Origin: Flavobacteriales bacterium UBA974
Lineage (GTDB): Bacteria > Bacteroidota > Bacteroidia > Flavobacteriales_D > Sanyastnellaceae
Direction of reading: 5' to 3'
Length of the DNA: 64,000 bases
NCBI GenBank assembly: GCA_002292405.1
Contig: DBBW01000024.1
Span: forward strand, 1 to 64,000
Part shown: positions 9,352 to 20,272 of the stretch, piece by piece
Layout: each line of letters opens with the position of its first letter
How positions within the stretch are numbered: the first letter of the stretch is position 1
Notes under the pieces: generated by a model
Seen by the model: the letters and a program-made list of their open reading frames with translations, nothing else
Databases searched by the model: none
What the model was told of the DNA's origin: nothing
Translations under genes and position numbers: made by a program

Positions 9352-12156
9352 ATGAACACTTTAACAGTGACTCAAAAACATTTACCTACTCTTAGCAAAA
9401 CTTCTTTTTTAGAAGAACTTGCACTTACTGTTCTCAACAATAAAAACATGGGAGCATGTGCTGTTGTTCTGCCAAGCTTTAGGAGTGTAACTTCCTTCAA
9501 AAGGGTGTTTACTAGGAAAGCTACGAAAGCTTGTCGCATGCCACAAGTGATGACATTAGGAGCTTTTATGGAAGGTAATGGTGAGTTTCAAATTGCTGAC
9601 AACCTTGAGATTTTAGCGAGGTTGTATCAAGTGCAGCTTAACTATACCAAAGAGAAAAAAGACTTTGGCTTGTTTTTAAATTGGGGTTCGGTAGCTCTCG
9701 CAGACTTCCATCAGATTGACCATCACATGAAAGATGCAAATCAGGTGTTTAAAAACCTAAGGGACATTAAGGAAATTGAGGAGTGGAGTTTTGACACTTC
9801 TAAGAAACTTACTGAAGACCAAATCTCTTTTATGAATCAGTGGGATAGACTTCCGCACTTCTACAAAGATCTCCATGAAAGGCTGAAGCAAGATGGAATG
9901 ACGACAAAAGCGATGCTGAGTTGGGATGTAGCTAAAAAAGGAAATGTTCAAAAATACAAGACTGTTTATGCCGCTGGACTTGCAGCTATCACACCAAGCG
10001 AAAAACTGTATCTAACAAAATGGCATGAAGCGGGAAAGCTCATTTATCTTCCAGATGCAGATGTTTCCTATGTTCATGAGGGTCAAATAGAAGCGGGATA
10101 TTTTATTAGAGAGCTTGGTGAATTTTCATACAATATTCCTGATAAAATCTCTCAATCACCTCCAGACGTTGAGATAATAGGATGTAGTTCTGTTATGAGT
10201 TCTTGTCAGCTTATACGACAAATTGTACTTGAGCTCAATGAAGATGAGAAAAATAAAACTGTCATTGTATTGCCCGATGCTGGAACCCTACCGGTTTTAT
10301 TACAAGCACTTCCTAACAATGAAGTCGGCTATAATGTAACAATGGGGCTTAGCATTCGTGAAACTCCTATCTCACCTTTCTTAATTCTCATTGACAGAAT
10401 GACTGCAAGGTCAGACAAAGGGTGGAGATTTGAAGAGCTCGTGTCCCTCGCGAGCCAGCAGGTTGTTTTAGAATATACTGAAAAGACGACTTCTTTTAAA
10501 TCTGATTCTACAAATTCGTTACACGAATTGGCCAAAATGAATTCAGGATGGGTAGCTATGACAACCATTGAGGAAGTTTCTGATGGAGCTTTTTACTCGC
10601 TTTTACAAGACCTTCAACCATTAAAAGCTCAGGGAGCGAAAGAATTTCTTAGAGGATTAGATGATTTTTCTAGAAAAATCGAAGAAAATCTACAGAAAAG
10701 TAAAAATCCTTGGATTAAAGCAGGTTGGACAAGTGTTAGAAAAGTGGTAAGTATCATGCTTCGCCTACAATCCGATCTCAATCCGTGTAATAGTGCGAGC
10801 GATGTACGGGCTTTAATGCATAAACTACTTGGAGGTGAGAAGATCAATCTGATAGGTGAACCTGCTAGAGGTTTACAAATTATGGGGCTTACAGAAACTC
10901 GAGCCTTGGACTATGATAGAGTAATCATCATGGATTGTAACGAGGGAATACTTCCTAAGCATGAAATTATTGACAGCTATCTGCCTGCAGATTTAAAGTA
11001 TTCTATCAATATGCCAGGTAGGCATGAACGAGAAGCCGCTTACGCCTACAGCGTTTATCGACTTTTAAATCGCTCCACTAAAGTCCAACTTTTATATCGG
11101 ACTTGCGGAAAGGGTTCTGAAGAAATGAGCCGATATCTTCAACAATTTATTCATTCTTATAAACCAATAAAAGACAAGTTTACGAAATCAATTTTCAGTA
11201 TGCCCAGCCCTAAAGCTCGGCCAGAAATACCTGTAATTACGCTTACTGAAAAAATGAGAGAACGAATTGAGGTTTGGGCCAAAGAGGGGATATCCCCCTC
11301 GGCATTAAACAAACTCCTCTCATGCGAAAGAAACTTTATTTACCGGTATTTATTGAGACTTTTAGAACCAAATGAATTGGAGGAACGTTTAGAGAGTAGC
11401 ACTTTGGGGTCAATTGTGCACCACGTATTTGAACACGGATTAAACAAAGCTCTCATGCAAACTTTGCAACCTCATCATATCAAATCCATTCTTAAAAATT
11501 TAGATACCTTTTTAGACAATGCTGTTGATCATTGCTATAAACATGGGGTTTCAGATAGTGGTGAAAATCTATTGTTAATCCGTTCTGCAAAGTCAACGAT
11601 TAAGAAGATTTTAAACCAAGAGCTTTTAGAATTGAATACAGGAAAAACAGATCCAATTACAATTACCGGATTAGAGGATTCTTTCGAAGCTACATATTCA
11701 TTGGTTGACGGTGGGGAAGTTAAATTTTTCGGATACGCTGACAGATTAGAGGATGTCGCAGGAGTAACCAGAGTTGTAGATTACAAAACAGGAATTACTA
11801 CCCAAACTGATTTGAATTTAAAAGTAGATTGGGATATTGAGGGAGGAAAACTCGACAAAGGGAACGCTTCAAAAGCCCTTCAACTTCTTGTTTATTGCGC
11901 AATACTTCTCAATGATGAATCTCTCAGTGAGATTAAAGCTTCCATACGATCAGGTAGAAATGCCCGTTCAGGATTACTTGACTTAAAAATAGGTAAACGC
12001 ACAGAAATAAATCGTGAGGATATCGATATGTTGATAGATTGGATATCAAATAGATTGTCTAACTTTAAGGAAGATGGTAGAGAAATTTCTCACAACGAAG
12101 ATTCTCACTATTGTGAATATTGTGTTGTCCTTGACCCGCCTATAATTTCTTATTAA
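9352..12156 (+). CDS. addB: AddB-like PD-(D/E)XK nuclease with degenerate helicase domain
   Basis: A 934-residue partner subunit of the AddA-like nuclease. The N-terminal segment ACAVVLPSFRSVTSFKRVF sits where Walker A would be but has no GKS/T, so the helicase fold is probably inactive, as in AddB proteins. The helicase-like middle part has VIIMDCNEGILPKH. The C-terminal nuclease has GYADRLE, VVDYKTG near residue 809 and LQLLVYC. AddB proteins usually hold a [4Fe-4S] cluster with four Cys; here one Cys precedes the nuclease (LLSCERNF, near 657) and only a CxxC (C921, C924) is near the end. The fourth ligand is not obvious, so the cluster may be altered. The gene starts on the base after the preceding stop codon. 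Confidence 0.82.
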   Translation: MNTLTVTQKHLPTLSKTSFLEELALTVLNNKNMGACAVVLPSFRSVTSFKRVFTRKATKACRMPQVMTLGAFMEGNGEFQIADNLEILARLYQVQLNYTKEKKDFGLFLNWGSVALADFHQIDHHMKDANQVFKNLRDIKEIEEWSFDTSKKLTEDQISFMNQWDRLPHFYKDLHERLKQDGMTTKAMLSWDVAKKGNVQKYKTVYAAGLAAITPSEKLYLTKWHEAGKLIYLPDADVSYVHEGQIEAGYFIRELGEFSYNIPDKISQSPPDVEIIGCSSVMSSCQLIRQIVLELNEDEKNKTVIVLPDAGTLPVLLQALPNNEVGYNVTMGLSIRETPISPFLILIDRMTARSDKGWRFEELVSLASQQVVLEYTEKTTSFKSDSTNSLHELAKMNSGWVAMTTIEEVSDGAFYSLLQDLQPLKAQGAKEFLRGLDDFSRKIEENLQKSKNPWIKAGWTSVRKVVSIMLRLQSDLNPCNSASDVRALMHKLLGGEKINLIGEPARGLQIMGLTETRALDYDRVIIMDCNEGILPKHEIIDSYLPADLKYSINMPGRHEREAAYAYSVYRLLNRSTKVQLLYRTCGKGSEEMSRYLQQFIHSYKPIKDKFTKSIFSMPSPKARPEIPVITLTEKMRERIEVWAKEGISPSALNKLLSCERNFIYRYLLRLLEPNELEERLESSTLGSIVHHVFEHGLNKALMQTLQPHHIKSILKNLDTFLDNAVDHCYKHGVSDSGENLLLIRSAKSTIKKILNQELLELNTGKTDPITITGLEDSFEATYSLVDGGEVKFFGYADRLEDVAGVTRVVDYKTGITTQTDLNLKVDWDIEGGKLDKGNASKALQLLVYCAILLNDESLSEIKASIRSGRNARSGLLDLKIGKRTEINREDIDMLIDWISNRLSNFKEDGREISHNEDSHYCEYCVVLDPPIISY

Positions 12157-12166
12157 TCTATTTAAT

Positions 12167-13462
12167 TTGAAACCTATAACAAAAAATAAAAAAGTGTTAA
12201 TCATCACCTATTACTGGCCTCCATCGGGAGGAGCTGGGGTTCAGCGATGGTTAAAATTCTCTAAATATCTACCTGAATTTGGGTGGGATCCTGTTGTTTT
12301 CACTCCTGAGAACCCAGATGTCCCCGTGGAGGATATAACTTTATTAGGAGAAGTCTCATCTTCAGTCCAAGTTCTTAAGACTCCTATTTTTGAACCTTCA
12401 AGAGTAGTCTCTTTGTTTGGTAGAAAAATGTCCACAACAAGGATGGGGGCTTCAAACAAATCTAGAAATCAAACTTCAATTATTAAGGGTTTCATCAGTT
12501 GGGTCAGAGGGAATCTCTTTATTCCTGACGCTAGAGTAACGTGGGTTAAACCTGCTGTGAAGTATGTAAACAAGTGGATTCGTGAAAACCACATCGATGC
12601 AATAATTACTACTGGACCACCACACAGCATGCATCTTATAGGATTGGGTGTGAAAAAAACATACCCGGAACTAAAATGGATTTCCGATTTTAGAGATCCT
12701 TGGTCGGATATGGACTACTTGGATGACTTTAAGATGGGTAATCGAGCTAAAAGAAAGCTCATTGAAATGGAAAAAAAGGTTGTGGAGTATTCTGACAAAA
12801 TTACAATCACCTCTCCTTCTATTGTAAAAACACTCTTAGGTGACGGCAACAAAGAAAAGGCCGTTTTAATACAAAATGGTTGGGATAGTGTTGATTTTGA
12901 AGAAGTGAAAGCGCCTGCGAATCAATCTACAGTTTTTAAAATTGGACATTTCGGTTCGCTTTACGGTTCGCGAAATGTACCTGGTTTATGGCGTGCCGTA
13001 AAAAAATGGAATCTAATAGAACGTCTTAAAATAGAAGTCTACCTGGTAGGATCAGTAGGCGAGGAGATAAAGTTGGAATTAAAAGATCATCCACACGTAA
13101 AGTTTATCCCCTCACTTTCTCACAAACAATCTGTAATTGAAATGGTTGGCTGCGATGCACTCCTTTTAGTCCAAAACGACACCGATGCTTCGAGAAAATG
13201 TACTCCTGGGAAAGTGTTCGAATACATCGCTTGTGAAAGACCTATTCTTAGTATTTGCAATAGTCCCAGCGACCTTGCGACGCAACTGAAAAATTGGGGA
13301 TTGCCATTTTGCGATCACGAAGACGAAGATGCCGCATATGAAATGCTGAAAAAAATAACGAAAAATGATGCCCCTCTCACAGTAGACCCATCACCATATG
13401 AGAGAAAGGCTTTAACGAAGAAACTGGTAGATGAGTTGGAACTTCTAACGAATCACAGTTAG
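12167..13462 (+). CDS. Glycosyltransferase family 4 protein
   Basis: A 431-residue GT-B-fold glycosyltransferase. The N-terminal domain starts KVLIITYYWPPSGGAGVQRW, where the Gly-rich loop binds the acceptor. A central ISDFRDPWSDMDYLDDF is typical of this Bacteroidota family, and the nucleotide-sugar domain has GHFGSLYGSRNVPGLWRA and CTPGKVFEYIACERPIL, whose Glu is the conserved donor-binding region. It probably builds a surface polysaccharide or lipid-linked glycan, but the sugar is unknown. It follows addB by 10 nt on the same strand. The only upstream start is TTG at 12167 (a stop lies just before it); GTG at 12194 is an alternative. Confidence 0.85.
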   Translation: MKPITKNKKVLIITYYWPPSGGAGVQRWLKFSKYLPEFGWDPVVFTPENPDVPVEDITLLGEVSSSVQVLKTPIFEPSRVVSLFGRKMSTTRMGASNKSRNQTSIIKGFISWVRGNLFIPDARVTWVKPAVKYVNKWIRENHIDAIITTGPPHSMHLIGLGVKKTYPELKWISDFRDPWSDMDYLDDFKMGNRAKRKLIEMEKKVVEYSDKITITSPSIVKTLLGDGNKEKAVLIQNGWDSVDFEEVKAPANQSTVFKIGHFGSLYGSRNVPGLWRAVKKWNLIERLKIEVYLVGSVGEEIKLELKDHPHVKFIPSLSHKQSVIEMVGCDALLLVQNDTDASRKCTPGKVFEYIACERPILSICNSPSDLATQLKNWGLPFCDHEDEDAAYEMLKKITKNDAPLTVDPSPYERKALTKKLVDELELLTNHS

Positions 13463-13483
13463 ACCCATTCTGCTGGTAAACAC

Positions 13484-13939
13484 CTAGTCAACTACCCTTA
13501 GCCAGTCTTGAGTTCTATAAACAAACCAAATGTATCCTCGAACTTTCAGCACGTCTAATTCCCCCTCTTCTAACCACATTTCGCAATCGTAAATAGAACC
13601 TTTCTTAGGATCGCAAATTGTTCCATCTCCCCATTCCTGAGTTTCGCCCTCAGATAAAACCATGTTTCTTACTATTTCCATACCTAGGGCAGGCTGATCT
13701 TTCCTGTCGTCGTCACACTTATCACAATGTGGGTTTTGGTCTTCGTCTGGAAGGCGAAATAATTCTATTACCGTACCGAAAAACTGACCGTCTCGTTCGA
13801 CAATTTCAACAACGCTTTTAATGCGACCCGTTTCGTCGTCGATGGTTTTCCAACGACCATCAATTGATGTTTGGGAAAAAGAAGTGAAAGATATTAGGAA
13901 GAAACATCCTAAGAGGTAAAAATGTTTTGATTGAATCAT
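13484..13939 (-). CDS. Secreted DUF2147 protein
   Basis: A 151-residue exported protein with signal peptide (hydrophobic core FYLLGCFFLISFTSF, cleavage near SFSQ). The mature part is a single DUF2147 domain: SIDGRWKTIDDETGRIKSVV, the Cys pair CDKCDDD, GDGTICDPKKGSIYDCEMW and a C-terminal VRGYIWFVYRTQDW. The fold is a small lipocalin-like beta-barrel; the function is unknown. It lies 27 nt downstream of the YihY-like gene on the same strand and may be the last gene of the nadC unit. It converges with the glycosyltransferase gene. Confidence 0.85.
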   Translation of the reverse strand: MIQSKHFYLLGCFFLISFTSFSQTSIDGRWKTIDDETGRIKSVVEIVERDGQFFGTVIELFRLPDEDQNPHCDKCDDDRKDQPALGMEIVRNMVLSEGETQEWGDGTICDPKKGSIYDCEMWLEEGELDVLKVRGYIWFVYRTQDWLRVVD

Positions 13940-13965
13940 AAAGCTAATTACGTCCTTTTAAAACA

Positions 13966-14895
13966 TTATTGCAAGTTGCTTCTGGCTTCATTTCGCGCTT
14001 TATGAACACTCACGTTAAATTCAAACCCCAAGAGAAGGATTGAGCTATTTGCATTTACCCACACAAGTAGCAGTAAAAACGTTCCTAAAGAACCATAAAG
14101 CCTATTATAACTATCTAAATAAGTAATAAAAGCTCCTAACCCTACTGACAACAAAACAATTAAGATTGTAGTCATCGTAGCCCCAGGAGTGATAGTCCGC
14201 CATCTATCACGATCAGGATTGCCGAAGTGGTACAAGATCGAGACTGAGAAATACACGAGAATGAGGGACATCGTCCACCTTGCAATATTAAGCCAGGGTA
14301 GAAGTTCGCCAGGGAGCAAACCTTTATTTGAAAGCCATGTCAACCCTTGGCCACTAAATCCTATAAGGAATACTGCAACTCCAAGCATTACAACTAGGAT
14401 AACTAAAAGGAAAAGTGAAATAAAATAATACAACATCGGATTTCCCTTTTTTTCCAATAAATAACTTGCATTAAACCCTGTTAAAATGGCATTCACACTA
14501 TTCGACGCATAAAAGGCAGTAAGTACAAATCCTATCGATAAAATCGAAATGTGACTTTTTTCAAGAAGATCATTTACTGTTAACTCAAATAAAGACACCG
14601 TCTCTCCTGGGAAGAATAAAAGCAGTGCATCCATCACATCATTTGTTTCAAGAGGCGTATGAGGTAAGATACTCAAAAGCAAAATTATAGCTGGAAAAAA
14701 AGCCAATAGAATCCTATAAGAAATAGAGGCCGCTCTGATAGATACTGATCCGTTTATCAACCCAAGACCAAAAAATCTCAACACATCATAGAGGTTCATA
14801 CCTTCAACTCCCCAAGGACTAATAGACCTTAAAAAAAACTTTGTTCGCTTTACTATCGAGTTAGACTCAATCCATTTGGGGATATTATTTGACAT
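13966..14895 (-). CDS. YihY/BrkB-family inner-membrane protein
   Basis: A 309-residue inner-membrane protein with about six transmembrane segments. Family features are RAASISYRILLAFFPAIILL (about 54-73), SNSVNAILTGFNASY, the GxxLPWLN loop, and the late WRTITPGATMTTILIVLL and RLYGSLGTFLLLLVWVNAN. These proteins were once called ribonuclease BN; that assignment was wrong and their role is still unclear. The start overlaps the end of nadC by 11 nt, so it is translated from the same message. The C-terminal tail after the last helix is short and charged. Confidence 0.88.
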   Translation of the reverse strand: MSNNIPKWIESNSIVKRTKFFLRSISPWGVEGMNLYDVLRFFGLGLINGSVSIRAASISYRILLAFFPAIILLLSILPHTPLETNDVMDALLLFFPGETVSLFELTVNDLLEKSHISILSIGFVLTAFYASNSVNAILTGFNASYLLEKKGNPMLYYFISLFLLVILVVMLGVAVFLIGFSGQGLTWLSNKGLLPGELLPWLNIARWTMSLILVYFSVSILYHFGNPDRDRWRTITPGATMTTILIVLLSVGLGAFITYLDSYNRLYGSLGTFLLLLVWVNANSSILLLGFEFNVSVHKARNEARSNLQ

Positions 14896-15763
14896 GCGGG
14901 GTGCTCTTCAAACTTAAATCTAAGCTTTTTACCGAGTGAGTCATATATCCCATACTCACAAAATCCACACCCGTTTCTCCATAATCTCTAACATTAGTAG
15001 GTGTAATTCCTCCAGATGCTTCAAGAGAAACCAGGTGGCTATATCTCTCTACTGCCTTGCTGACCTTGTTAGGATTGAAATTATCGAGTAAAATTCTCTC
15101 AATGGGTATTCCTAATTTTACTGAAGCTGAGATCGCATCCTCAATTTCCGTGAAAGATCTCGATTCGATCACTAAGGGCAATTCTTGTAAAGCAGGAAAT
15201 CTGTCTTTTAAATATTGTGCGACTTTTTCAATAGCACTTGCCATACTACCGGCATAATCCACATGATTGTCCTTTAATAGGATCATGTCATATAACCCCA
15301 TTCTGTGATTTACACCTCCTCCCATCACGACAGCTTGTTTCTCAAATGCTCTCAGCCCTGGGGTAGTCTTCCTTGTATCTAAAACCCTTGTAGGAGTTCC
15401 TTCTAACAACTTAACTACTTCTGATGTTCTTGTTGCTATTCCGCTCATACGTTGCATAAAATTTAAAGCCAAACGCTCTCCTGTTAAAATATCCCTTGCC
15501 AACCCATCTAACTCTATCACTACATCTCCAAACTTTACTGAACTACCGTCGTTGATTTGAGCTGTAAAATGTATTTCTGGGTTTACCTGATAGAAGACTT
15601 CTCTTGCCACTTCCACTCCAGCTACTACACCACTTTCTTTAGCTAAAATGTATCCTTTTTGGGCTAAATCAGCTGGTACACTTGACTCAGATGTAACATC
15701 ACCTGAACCTAAATCTTCATTTAGAGCAAGAGAAATAAAATTCTTCATATCAACATTAAGCAT
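14885..15763 (-). CDS. nadC: Nicotinate-nucleotide pyrophosphorylase (carboxylating)
   Basis: A 292-residue cytoplasmic enzyme that joins quinolinate and PRPP to give nicotinate mononucleotide, the entry into de novo NAD synthesis. Key segments are DLGSGDVTSE at the N-terminus, ERLALNFMQRMSGIAT, the substrate-binding TRKTTPGLRAFEKQAV, GGGVNHRMGLYDMILLKDNH and LEASGGITP. Length is standard. A near-consensus -7 box (TATATTCG) ends 4 nt before the ATG. Together with the kinase/PnuC pair at 19739-20807, the window encodes both synthesis and salvage of NAD. Confidence 0.95.
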   Translation of the reverse strand: MLNVDMKNFISLALNEDLGSGDVTSESSVPADLAQKGYILAKESGVVAGVEVAREVFYQVNPEIHFTAQINDGSSVKFGDVVIELDGLARDILTGERLALNFMQRMSGIATRTSEVVKLLEGTPTRVLDTRKTTPGLRAFEKQAVVMGGGVNHRMGLYDMILLKDNHVDYAGSMASAIEKVAQYLKDRFPALQELPLVIESRSFTEIEDAISASVKLGIPIERILLDNFNPNKVSKAVERYSHLVSLEASGGITPTNVRDYGETGVDFVSMGYMTHSVKSLDLSLKSTPHVK

Positions 15764-15767
15764 AGTG

Positions 15768-15775
15768 CGAATATA
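15768..15775 (-). promoter_or_regulatory. Near-consensus -7 box TATATTCG before nadC
   Basis: One mismatch to TAnnTTTG. It ends exactly 4 nt upstream of the nadC ATG, the same spacing seen at 8779 and 48339. Confidence 0.4.
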
Positions 15776-15802
15776 CTACCCTCAAAACCGTAACTTCACA
15801 CT

Positions 15803-16279
15803 GTGCAAATTTCAATAATAGCAACGGGAAAAACAAATGCGGTTTGGATTAAAACTGGAATTGAAGAGTACGCAAAACGTATGAATCGCTATGGACGATT
15901 TGCCATTGTCGAAACGCCCAACTTGAAAAGTAAATTTGCAAAAGCCGATTCTAAACGTGTGATGAAAGAAGAGGCCATACTGCAAGCTAAAGCCCTAGAA
16001 GGAGTAGATTACCTTGTTTTATTAGATGAACACGGAAAAGAATACACATCTATAGGCCTTTCTAATCAGATACAAAAACTTCAGGTAAGAGGACTGAAAC
16101 ATGTTGCCTTCCTTATTGGAGGCCCTTACGGATTCGATCCATCGATTAAATCAAGAGCTAATGAACTTTGGGCTTTGGGGACGTTGACTTTTCCGCATCA
16201 ACTAATTCGGATTTTTGCCGTAGAACAAATCTACCGCGCCCACACTATTCTAAAAGGCGAGCCCTATCATCATCCATAA
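15803..16279 (+). CDS. rlmH: 23S rRNA (pseudouridine1915-N3)-methyltransferase RlmH
   Basis: A 158-residue SPOUT-class enzyme that methylates pseudouridine 1915 in helix 69 of 23S rRNA, using S-adenosylmethionine. The knot region has VDYLVLLDEHGKEYTS, FLIGGPYGFD and LGTLTFPHQLIRIFAVEQIY, and the C-terminus EPYHHP is the family signature that contacts the ribosome. Length is standard (about 155-160). The start is GTG at 15803, giving the canonical MQISIIATGK. It is divergent from nadC; a weak TAACTTCA box lies 4 nt before the start. Confidence 0.96.
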   Translation: MQISIIATGKTNAVWIKTGIEEYAKRMNRYGRFAIVETPNLKSKFAKADSKRVMKEEAILQAKALEGVDYLVLLDEHGKEYTSIGLSNQIQKLQVRGLKHVAFLIGGPYGFDPSIKSRANELWALGTLTFPHQLIRIFAVEQIYRAHTILKGEPYHHP

Positions 16280-16291
16280 AAATTCAAGCAT

Positions 16292-16320
16292 AAAAAAAAG
16301 CCAACCGAAGTTGACTTTTT
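16292..16320. terminator. Bidirectional intrinsic terminator between rlmH and atpC
   Basis: Arms GCCAAC (16300-16305) and GTTGAC (16310-16315) close over a 4-nt loop. On the minus strand the loop reads UUCG, a stable tetraloop, and the one irregular pair is a U-G wobble. Runs of A (16292-16299) and T (16316-16320) flank the arms and act as U-tracts in either direction, so it can end both rlmH and atpDC transcripts. Confidence 0.8.
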
Positions 16321-16365
16321 AAATGGTCTTTTCACGAAGATATTCCCCGAGCTGTTCTTGAACTC

Positions 16366-18161
<1,796 letters not shown>

Positions 18162-18193
18162 TTAACACTCTATTTGACCATAACTTAACACTC

Positions 18194-19153
18194 TTGAAAG
18201 TTCACCTAAAAATAGAGAGTTTTTACTCGAAAAAACCAGTCGTTTTAACCATCGGCACTTTCGATGGTGTTCATGCTGGACACCGTGCCGTAATTGATGT
18301 CCTTAAAGCTAAAGCCAATAAAATAAATGGCGAAACAGCTCTGCTAACTTTTTCACCTCATCCAAGAGTTGTACTTCATCCTGATAACCACAATTTAAGA
18401 TTGCTCAACACAAGGAAAGAAAAAGAAGCTCTTCTTGAAAATGCTGGACTCGATCATTTAATTGTAGTGCACTTCGATATTGCATTATCTCGTCTGACTC
18501 CATTAGATTATGTTCGTAAATTATTAGCTGAAGGGATTAAACCCACTGAGATCGTCATCGGAGATGATCACAGGTTTGGTAGAAATCGAGAAGGTTCGTT
18601 CAATAGCCTGAAAGAAATGGGGCTGATGTTTCATTTCAATGTCACAGCTTTAAACGCTGAAAGAATTCGTGAAATTCGAGTTAGTAGCACCAAAGCAAGA
18701 GAGGCAGTTATCAAAGGACAGATCGAACATGCAAATGATCTGTTATCTCACCCTTTCCCATTATCTGGCACTGTAGTAGAAGGTGATAAATTAGGCCAAA
18801 CAATAGACTTCCCCACTGCGAACCTTAAGCTTTCTGACCCACTTAAAATCGTCCCAATGGATGGTGTATATGTTGTTTGGGCTAGAATAAATGAAGGTAA
18901 ATGGATGAAGGGAATGATGAATATCGGGTGCAGACCATCTGTTATAAAAACCGCCGCTGGAGAAACGACCATTGAAGTTCACTTCATCGGATACGCAGGC
19001 AATTGCTACGGACAGGTTGTTGAAGTTCGTTTCGTCAAAAGACTGAGAGACGAAATGAACTTCAACGGACTGACCGAATTGAAAGCAGCACTTCGCAGAG
19101 ATCGAGATGAAACCTTAGAAATATTACAATTTGAAGCTCCACCTGTATTATGA
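18194..19153 (+). CDS. ribF: Bifunctional riboflavin kinase/FAD synthetase
   Basis: Makes FMN from riboflavin and then FAD, supplying flavoproteins such as MurB and proline dehydrogenase. The N-terminal adenylyltransferase domain has VVLTIGTFDGVHAGHR and VIGDDHRFGRNREG. The C-terminal kinase domain has SGTVVEGDKLGQTIDFPTAN and the conserved MNIGCRPS. The frame is open from a TTG at 18122, but family proteins start close to the first strand, so the TTG at 18194 (KVHLKIESF) is preferred, giving 319 residues. It overlaps the next gene by 4 nt (ATGA). The start choice is uncertain because no ATG is available. Confidence 0.92.
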   Translation: MKVHLKIESFYSKKPVVLTIGTFDGVHAGHRAVIDVLKAKANKINGETALLTFSPHPRVVLHPDNHNLRLLNTRKEKEALLENAGLDHLIVVHFDIALSRLTPLDYVRKLLAEGIKPTEIVIGDDHRFGRNREGSFNSLKEMGLMFHFNVTALNAERIREIRVSSTKAREAVIKGQIEHANDLLSHPFPLSGTVVEGDKLGQTIDFPTANLKLSDPLKIVPMDGVYVVWARINEGKWMKGMMNIGCRPSVIKTAAGETTIEVHFIGYAGNCYGQVVEVRFVKRLRDEMNFNGLTELKAALRRDRDETLEILQFEAPPVL

Positions 19154-19749
19154 TTTACGATAGATTACTCGGAATACTATTTGTAATAATGTTGAATTTC
19201 ATTTCCCCATACACTAAAGCTCAAACAGAATTCAAATCTATAGAGTCAGCTCTCGAAGCTCATCATGCTGGTGAAATAGTTAAGGTTTTAAATCTAAAAA
19301 AGCAGAAACTTAAAATGATCCCGGAAGGCATTCAAGGTTTCACAGAGTTAATCGAACTTAGACTCGATAAAAACCAAATTGAAATTCTACCTGATTGGTT
19401 GAGTGAATTGAATCATCTTGAAATCCTTTCAGCTGAAAGAAATCAACTAACAGAATTCCCAAGTGTCATTCTAGATTTGGAAAATTTGAAGGAATTATAT
19501 CTTGGGGACAACTTCATTACTGCAATACCCATAGATATTGATCTGTTAAAAAATTTAGAGTGGCTCGGGCTTTGGTCGAACTTGCTGCGGAGGTTCCCTA
19601 GTTCTCTCAGTGATATGCCTAAGCTTACAACATTGGATATTCTCTATAACGATATGACTTTTTCAGAACAAACCTGGCTGCTCGAACTTCTACCTCACAT
19701 CAATGTTGAGATGTCCGAACCATGTCATTGCACTTTCGATGATGAATAA
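19150..19749 (+). CDS. Exported leucine-rich repeat protein
   Basis: A 199-residue protein with an N-terminal signal peptide (LLGILFVIMLNFI, cleavage near YTKAQ). About five leucine-rich repeats of 22-23 residues follow: LNLKKQKLKMIPEGIQGF, LIELRLDKNQIEILPDWLSE, LEILSAERNQLTEFPSVILD, LKELYLGDNFITAIPIDIDL and LEWLGLWSNLLRRFPSSLSD. The end has a CHC motif. LRR proteins bind other proteins; the target is unknown. It overlaps ribF by 4 nt and the kinase gene by about 11 nt, so it is translated as part of a ribF-LRR-kinase-pnuC unit. The link to cofactor genes may be only positional. Confidence 0.85.
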   Translation: MIYDRLLGILFVIMLNFISPYTKAQTEFKSIESALEAHHAGEIVKVLNLKKQKLKMIPEGIQGFTELIELRLDKNQIEILPDWLSELNHLEILSAERNQLTEFPSVILDLENLKELYLGDNFITAIPIDIDLLKNLEWLGLWSNLLRRFPSSLSDMPKLTTLDILYNDMTFSEQTWLLELLPHINVEMSEPCHCTFDDE

Positions 19750-20272
19750 TAACAAGTTCAGAATAGTCATTACTGGAGTAGAAAATTCAGGGAAGTCAAC
19801 CTTAATTAAACCACTTGCAGAAAAATTTAATTGGCCCTTTATCCTTGAGTTGTGTCGGGAAAATGAAGCTGTGCTGAATGGCACTGAAACGTTTGAAACA
19901 TTAAAAGAGCTTCATCAATTAGAGGAAAATAAATTTGAGGAAATTGTAAATTCTACATCTGCAAACGGTGTCTTCTGTGATACTGCTGGACTCGTTCTCG
20001 ACCTGTGGGCTGAGTCAGTTTTTGGGAAACGTGTCACTACTAAATCTTCTTCAAGAAAAATCGATCTATACTTACTGTGTGAAACCATTGAAAAATGGGA
20101 GGACGACCCTATAAGACTTATCCCAAACCATCAAGAACGAGTTGAAAAAAACAATGAATTTAGAGCTCGGTTAGAATTTGAAAAAGTGCCTTATATCAAT
20201 ATTCCTGTGATGCCTTTAGAAGAAAGGGTTGAATTCGCCGAACGAAAAATCAAGGAGATCCTAGATGTTTAA
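19739..20272 (+). CDS. NadR-type P-loop kinase, probable nicotinamide riboside kinase
   Basis: A 177-residue protein of the AAA_28/NadR kinase type. Walker A is GVENSGKST (13-21 from the chosen ATG), followed by FILELCREN, a Walker B-like FCDTAGLVLDLW and the lid region LIPNHQERVEKNNEFRARL. It phosphorylates nicotinamide riboside to NMN in related systems. The next gene, overlapping by 8 nt, is a PnuC transporter that brings in this substrate, which supports the call. Unlike full NadR there is no N-terminal repressor or NMN adenylyltransferase domain. Two adjacent ATGs (19739 and 19742) are possible starts; an upstream TTG lies inside the LRR gene and is unlikely. Confidence 0.78.
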   Translation: MMNNNKFRIVITGVENSGKSTLIKPLAEKFNWPFILELCRENEAVLNGTETFETLKELHQLEENKFEEIVNSTSANGVFCDTAGLVLDLWAESVFGKRVTTKSSSRKIDLYLLCETIEKWEDDPIRLIPNHQERVEKNNEFRARLEFEKVPYINIPVMPLEERVEFAERKIKEILDV

